Source of the DNA: Acidobacteriota bacterium
GTDB lineage: Bacteria; Acidobacteriota; Vicinamibacteria; Vicinamibacterales; Fen-181
Direction: 5' to 3'
DNA: 64,000 bases
NCBI GenBank assembly: GCA_003170135.1
Contig: PMZR01000046.1
Span: 1-64,000 of the forward strand
In this document: positions 59,256-64,000 of the stretch, one piece after another
Position numbering within the stretch: the stretch's first letter is position 1
How the letters are laid out: each line of letters opens with the position of its first letter
Notes under the pieces: model-generated
Seen by the model: the letters and a program-made list of their open reading frames with translations, nothing else
Database searches by the model: none
Told to the model about the DNA's origin: nothing
Made by a program: the position numbers and the translations under genes

Positions 59256-60326
59256 CTATTCAGAGAACGGCGATTTCACCAGCTCCAGCCGCGGCTCGAA
59301 CCAGGCGTCGGCGGCGTAGACGCCGCGGGCGGCGGTCGCGGGATCCGGCAGCGGCGCTTCCTCGGCCACGCGGGCTTCCTGTTCGGCGTACCGGGCCGTC
59401 ATCTGCGCGATGTCGTCGACCTCGCGCTCGCTTGCGTGTCCGTGCTCGACGAGCCAGGCCCGATACCGGGCGATCGGATCCTGTGTCTTCCATCGCTCGA
59501 GCAGATCAGGGCGCACGTAGCGCATGTCGTCGTGCTCGGCGTGCCCCTTCATGCGCATCGTGTCGACACCGACGAGCGACGGCCCGCGCCCGGCGCGGGC
59601 CTCGTCGACCGCGCACTTCGCCGCGTCGTAGACGGCCAGCACGTCGTTGCCGTCCACCATCTGGTGGGGCATGCCGTACGCGTCGGCGCGCTGGTCGATC
59701 CGCTCGATCGCCATCTGCATCTCGATGGGCGTCGAATAGGCGTACTTGTTGTCTTCGGCGATGACCACGACCGGCAGCTTCAGCACGGCGGCCAGGTTCA
59801 TGCCCTCGTGGAACGCGCCGGTGCTCGTCGCCCCGTCCCCCACGAAGGTCAGGCCGACACGCGGGCGACCCTGCATGCGCGCGCCGAGGGTGACGCCCGC
59901 GACGACCGGCACGAGGTCGCCCAGCATGCTGATCGGTCCGACGATGATCGGCTCGTCGGAATCCGGCGGCGGGATGTGCGAGAAATGGATGTTGAGATCG
60001 CGACCCCTGGTGGGCGACGTGGCCTTCGCCATGTACTGCGCGAACAGGTCGCGCGGGCGGACGCCGCGCGTGAGGATCGCCCCCAAATTGCGAATGAGGG
60101 GCGCGACGACGTCGCGGCGATCGAGCGCATAGGCGGCCGCCACCGACTCGCCTTCCTGGCCGAGGCTGCGATACAGGCCGCCGACGACCTTGCTCTGGCG
60201 ATACAGGATGGCGAGGCGTTCTTCGACGTCGCGCGTCAGACGGACGTAGTAATACAGCTCGAGCAGCTGGTTGCGGGGCAACGTGTCGGACGGCCGCTCA
60301 GCGGCGGGGGCAGTGACTGGGGGCAT
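59256..60326 (-). CDS. 2-oxoacid dehydrogenase E1 component, alpha subunit
   Basis: A 356-residue thiamine-diphosphate subunit. The ThDP motif runs from FVGDGATSTGAFHEGMNLAA through VVIAEDNKYAYSTP. LYRSLGQEGESVAAAYAL and the phosphorylation-loop equivalent MRMKGHAEHDDMRYV are also typical. The HAEHD segment is closer to branched-chain/acetoin-type E1 alpha than to the pyruvate enzyme, but this is a soft hint. Second gene of the operon after lpd. Confidence 0.92.
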   Translation of the reverse strand: MPPVTAPAAERPSDTLPRNQLLELYYYVRLTRDVEERLAILYRQSKVVGGLYRSLGQEGESVAAAYALDRRDVVAPLIRNLGAILTRGVRPRDLFAQYMAKATSPTRGRDLNIHFSHIPPPDSDEPIIVGPISMLGDLVPVVAGVTLGARMQGRPRVGLTFVGDGATSTGAFHEGMNLAAVLKLPVVVIAEDNKYAYSTPIEMQMAIERIDQRADAYGMPHQMVDGNDVLAVYDAAKCAVDEARAGRGPSLVGVDTMRMKGHAEHDDMRYVRPDLLERWKTQDPIARYRAWLVEHGHASEREVDDIAQMTARYAEQEARVAEEAPLPDPATAARGVYAADAWFEPRLELVKSPFSE

Positions 60327-60332
60327 GGCGGT

Positions 60333-60353
60333 GGTCGTTGGTCGTTGGTCTCC
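60333..60353. repeat. Short heptamer array between lpd and E1-alpha
   Basis: GGTCGTT twice, then GGTCTCC (60333-60353). It is short, but it has the same 7-bp period and the same intercistronic position as the other operon arrays. Confidence 0.55.
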
Positions 60354-60358
60354 CGTCC

Positions 60359-61783
60359 CTAGATGTGGATCGCCAGCCCGTGCACCGCGTGCGCGGCTTC
60401 ACCGACGGCCTCGGAAATCGTCGGGTGCGGGTGGATGCTTTGCGCGACCTCCTCGACGGTCGCTTCCATCTGCAGGGCAACGACCGCTTCGGCGATGAGC
60501 TCGGTCGCCCGCGGGCCGATGATGTGCACGCCCAGCAACTCGTCGTATTTCTTCTCGCCGACGATCTTGACGAACCCGTCCGTTTCGCCGGCGATCTTCG
60601 CCCGGCCGAGCGCGGTGAACGGGAACACACCGACGCGCACGTCGTAGCCCCGCTCCTGGGCCTGCTTCTCGGTGAGCCCGACGCTGCTGATTTCCGGGTC
60701 GCAGAAGGTGCACCCCGGGACATGGTCGTAGTTGAGCGTGCGCGCCTCGCGGCCGGCCGCCTGCTCGGCGACAATCAACCCCTCCGCGGTCGACACGTGC
60801 GCCAGCTGCGGGTGCCCGGACAAACGGCCCAGCGTGATGACGTCGCCGACGGCGGAGATGCCGGCCACGTTCGTGCGGTACTGCTCGTCCACGCGCACGT
60901 ACCCGCGCTCGATCGCCAGGCCGACGCTCTCCGCGCCGAGACCTTCGGTCACCGGCCCGCGGCCGGTCGCCACCAGCAGGTAGTCGGCATGGTACTTCTC
61001 GCTCTTGCCATCCGGCAGCTGCGCCTCGAGGTCAACGCCCTCGGCCGACGCGTTCGCGCTGGTGACCTTCGTGCCGGTGCGCACGGTGATCCCCTGCTTG
61101 CGAAACGCCTTCTCCAGCTCGGCCGACACCGCCTCGTCTTCGACGGGCACGAGCCGCGGCAACAGTTCGACGAGCGTGACGTCGCTGCCGTAGCGCCGGA
61201 AGATCGAGGCGAACTCCACGCCCACGGCGCCGGCGCCCAGGATCACGATCGATTTCGGCACCTCTTTCAGCGAGATCGCTTCGTCGCTCGTGATGATGCG
61301 CTTGCGATCGATGACCACGCCGGGGACGGTGCGCGCCGTCGATCCGGTCGCGACAACGATCTGCCGGGTCGCGCGAAGCTCCTGCGTGCCGGCGTCCGCG
61401 CTCACGTCGACGCGGCCGTTCCCGAGGAGCCGGCCCGTTCCCTTGATCCACTCGATCTTGTTCTTGCGAAACAGGAACTCGACGCCGCGCGTCAGCGTCG
61501 TGACGATGCGGTCCTTGCGCGCCTGCACCTGGTTCATGTCGAGCCGGACCGCGCCGCCGTCGATCGTCAGCCCCCAGTCCTTCGCGTTCTGCGCGATCTT
61601 GAGCGCGTGCGCGTGTTCGAGCAGCACCTTGGTGGGGATGCACCCCCAGATGAGGCAGGTGCCTCCCAGCGCCTTCTGCCGTTCGACGACCGCCACCTTG
61701 AGACCCAGCTGGGCGGCGCGGATGGCCGTTGGATAGCCGCCGGTGCCCGCCCCCAGCACGACCACGTCGTACTCGTTCGCCAC
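60359..61783 (-). CDS. lpdA: Dihydrolipoamide dehydrogenase (E3)
   Basis: A 474-residue flavoprotein disulfide reductase. FAD motif VVLGAGTGGYPTAIRAAQLG, redox disulfide in GGTCLIWGCIPTKVLL (C-x4-C; the IW between the cysteines replaces the common NV), NAD motif ILGAGAVGVEFASIF, and the His-Glu dyad segment HPHPTISEAVGEAAHAVHG. It reoxidises the lipoyl groups of E2. The GTG at 61783 has GAGGAG 7 bases upstream and removes six non-conserved residues of the longer frame. First gene of the complex operon. Confidence 0.93.
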   Translation of the reverse strand: MANEYDVVVLGAGTGGYPTAIRAAQLGLKVAVVERQKALGGTCLIWGCIPTKVLLEHAHALKIAQNAKDWGLTIDGGAVRLDMNQVQARKDRIVTTLTRGVEFLFRKNKIEWIKGTGRLLGNGRVDVSADAGTQELRATRQIVVATGSTARTVPGVVIDRKRIITSDEAISLKEVPKSIVILGAGAVGVEFASIFRRYGSDVTLVELLPRLVPVEDEAVSAELEKAFRKQGITVRTGTKVTSANASAEGVDLEAQLPDGKSEKYHADYLLVATGRGPVTEGLGAESVGLAIERGYVRVDEQYRTNVAGISAVGDVITLGRLSGHPQLAHVSTAEGLIVAEQAAGREARTLNYDHVPGCTFCDPEISSVGLTEKQAQERGYDVRVGVFPFTALGRAKIAGETDGFVKIVGEKKYDELLGVHIIGPRATELIAEAVVALQMEATVEEVAQSIHPHPTISEAVGEAAHAVHGLAIHI

Positions 61784-61869
61784 GCTTCGCTCCTCGGACA
61801 CGGGCCTCGGTCGGCCCGAACGAATGGGCGGGAACGGCTCCCGCTCAGATCGATTCTATGCCAAAGCAA

Positions 61870-61924
61870 GGCTCCAGGCTTCAGGCTCCGGGCTCCAGGC
61901 CTGATTCCGGATTCCTGATTCCTG
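61870..61924. repeat. Heptamer array upstream of lpd and the sigma54 activator gene
   Basis: Gap-free 7-bp units GGCTCCA, GGCTTCA, GGCTCCG, GGCTCCA, GGCCTGA, TTCCGGA, TTCCTGA, TTCCTGC. The unit type changes midway while the 7-bp phase is kept. It occupies the divergent promoter region. Confidence 0.85.
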
Positions 61925-61970
61925 CGGGAGTGCCGCACGCGATGTACAATACGCTCGCTTCTGACGCAGG

Positions 61971-63356
<1,386 letters not shown>

Positions 63357-63402
63357 AGGCTCTACCGGGGGGCCGGCGTCGCGCCGGTCCCCTGGCGTCG
63401 CG

Positions 63403-64000
63403 CTACTTGCTCAACCGCGTGATCTGGCTCTGCAGGGCCTGGAACGCCGGCCCCACGTCAGCCTCCGTCCGCGCGTAGTAGTACTTGCCGTCGAGCTGCG
63501 CGGCATTGTAGTCCGGCGACCGGGTGTCGTTGGCGATCCGCATCAAAATGGTCTCGGGCTGCTCCGGCATCGTTCCCAGCATGTATCTGACCAGTTCGCC
63601 CATGCCGATCGTGTAGACACGGATCCGGTAATCGCCCGCGGCGTCCGCCCGCGCCTGGTTGGCGATGATCTCGAGCAGGTTCCGCGCCGCGTTGTTGATG
63701 TTGAACACCTCGGCGGGGTAGCGCCCCGCCGCCGCGTTGAAGTGCCTCAACCCGCGAACGGCGCTCTGCGCCGCGCCGTTCACCGTCAGGGTGTTGCTCT
63801 GGAGCGGGAACGAGGTGGCAATGCCCGGGCTCCGGTGGTTGGCGTGGAAGCTCGTCAGCGGCAGCAAGGGCACCTGCGTCAGGATGTTGCCCGCACCGTA
63901 GTTGTTCCAGTTCGCCACGGTCATGCCGTAGGACGGGCTCGCGGCCCCGGTGCTCGTGTCGTACAGCCCTTGGATCTGCGGGTTGTTCCAGGTCTGCCCG
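63403..64000 (-). CDS. TadG-like pilus-assembly/vWA protein, C-terminal part (runs off the window)
   Basis: About 198 residues of an open frame that continues past the right edge. The C-terminus, with IRVYTIGMGELVRYML, LMRIANDTRSPDYN and GKYYYARTEADVGPAFQALQ then ending in ITRLSK, is the end of a von Willebrand A-type domain as found in TadE/TadG-associated pilus proteins. An internal ATG at 63924 is not the true start because conserved-looking sequence (QTWNNPQIQGLYDTSTG) precedes it in frame. Probably envelope-exposed. Confidence 0.75.
   Translation of the reverse strand, partial: GQTWNNPQIQGLYDTSTGAASPSYGMTVANWNNYGAGNILTQVPLLPLTSFHANHRSPGIATSFPLQSNTLTVNGAAQSAVRGLRHFNAAAGRYPAEVFNINNAARNLLEIIANQARADAAGDYRIRVYTIGMGELVRYMLGTMPEQPETILMRIANDTRSPDYNAAQLDGKYYYARTEADVGPAFQALQSQITRLSK

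Overview
The window reads as a chromosomal segment of a high-GC Gram-negative bacterium, most likely an acidobacterium of the Vicinamibacteria type. This is an inference from the GC-rich codon use, the TonB receptor with an N-terminal carboxypeptidase-regulatory-like domain, the HpnCDE squalene genes, the eukaryotic-like kinase fold and the many short overlapping operons. No rRNA or tRNA genes, integrase, insertion sequence or CRISPR array was found.

Layout. (1) 223-8915, minus strand: a tightly coupled operon for cobalamin adenosyltransferase, HpnC, HpnD, HpnE, ThiI, a class II aldolase and a polytopic membrane protein. (2) 9033-15480: MutY and a MutT-like Nudix enzyme end to end, YgfZ, a secreted alpha/beta hydrolase, an FHA protein, an MBL hydrolase and a receiver-like/threonine dehydratase fusion. 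(3) 15481-36478: a large phosphate-starvation region. It holds a TonB receptor with a secreted phosphoesterase, phoR-pstB-phoU, pstC-pstA, a porin with pstS, two PhoB-like regulators, an arsenate reductase-like enzyme, two small paralogous proteins, and a second Pst operon. In that second operon PhoU is fused to a phosphatase domain lacking its catalytic residues, and two adjacent PstB proteins have complementary defects. Direct repeats with an 11-bp period (half-site roughly TTAAC/GTAAC) lie upstream of nearly every transcription unit here and look like this organism's Pho box. (4) 36494-49682: a defence island with a DUF499 ATPase, a DUF1156 methylase, an AbiEii-like nucleotidyltransferase and an XRE-SNF2 helicase on the minus strand, and a divergent DUF4062 two-gene unit. 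(5) 49683-50350: fused gene relics. (6) 50369-55973: a small DNA-binding protein, an amidase, a pseudokinase, an SDR, an ECF sigma factor and a HAD protein. (7) 55927-61783: lipB and a complete 2-oxoacid dehydrogenase complex. (8) 61971-64000: a sigma54 activator with a degenerate receiver, and the end of a TadG-like pilus protein.

A recurring theme is intergenic arrays of degenerate 7-bp repeats. At least nine occur here, each built on a different heptamer and several arranged as inverted arms. They separate genes of the dehydrogenase operon and fill convergent gaps. A second theme is degenerate signalling proteins: a pseudokinase, pseudo-receivers, a pseudo-phosphatase and half-dead ABC ATPases. 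Broken relics of ppx, phoH, a B12-type radical SAM gene and a TonB receptor gene were also recovered.

The strongest candidate for something undescribed is the second Pst operon. Its PstB pair should form an asymmetric ATPase with one intact and one dead composite site, and it is co-transcribed with a PhoU-pseudophosphatase fusion under a four-repeat Pho box.
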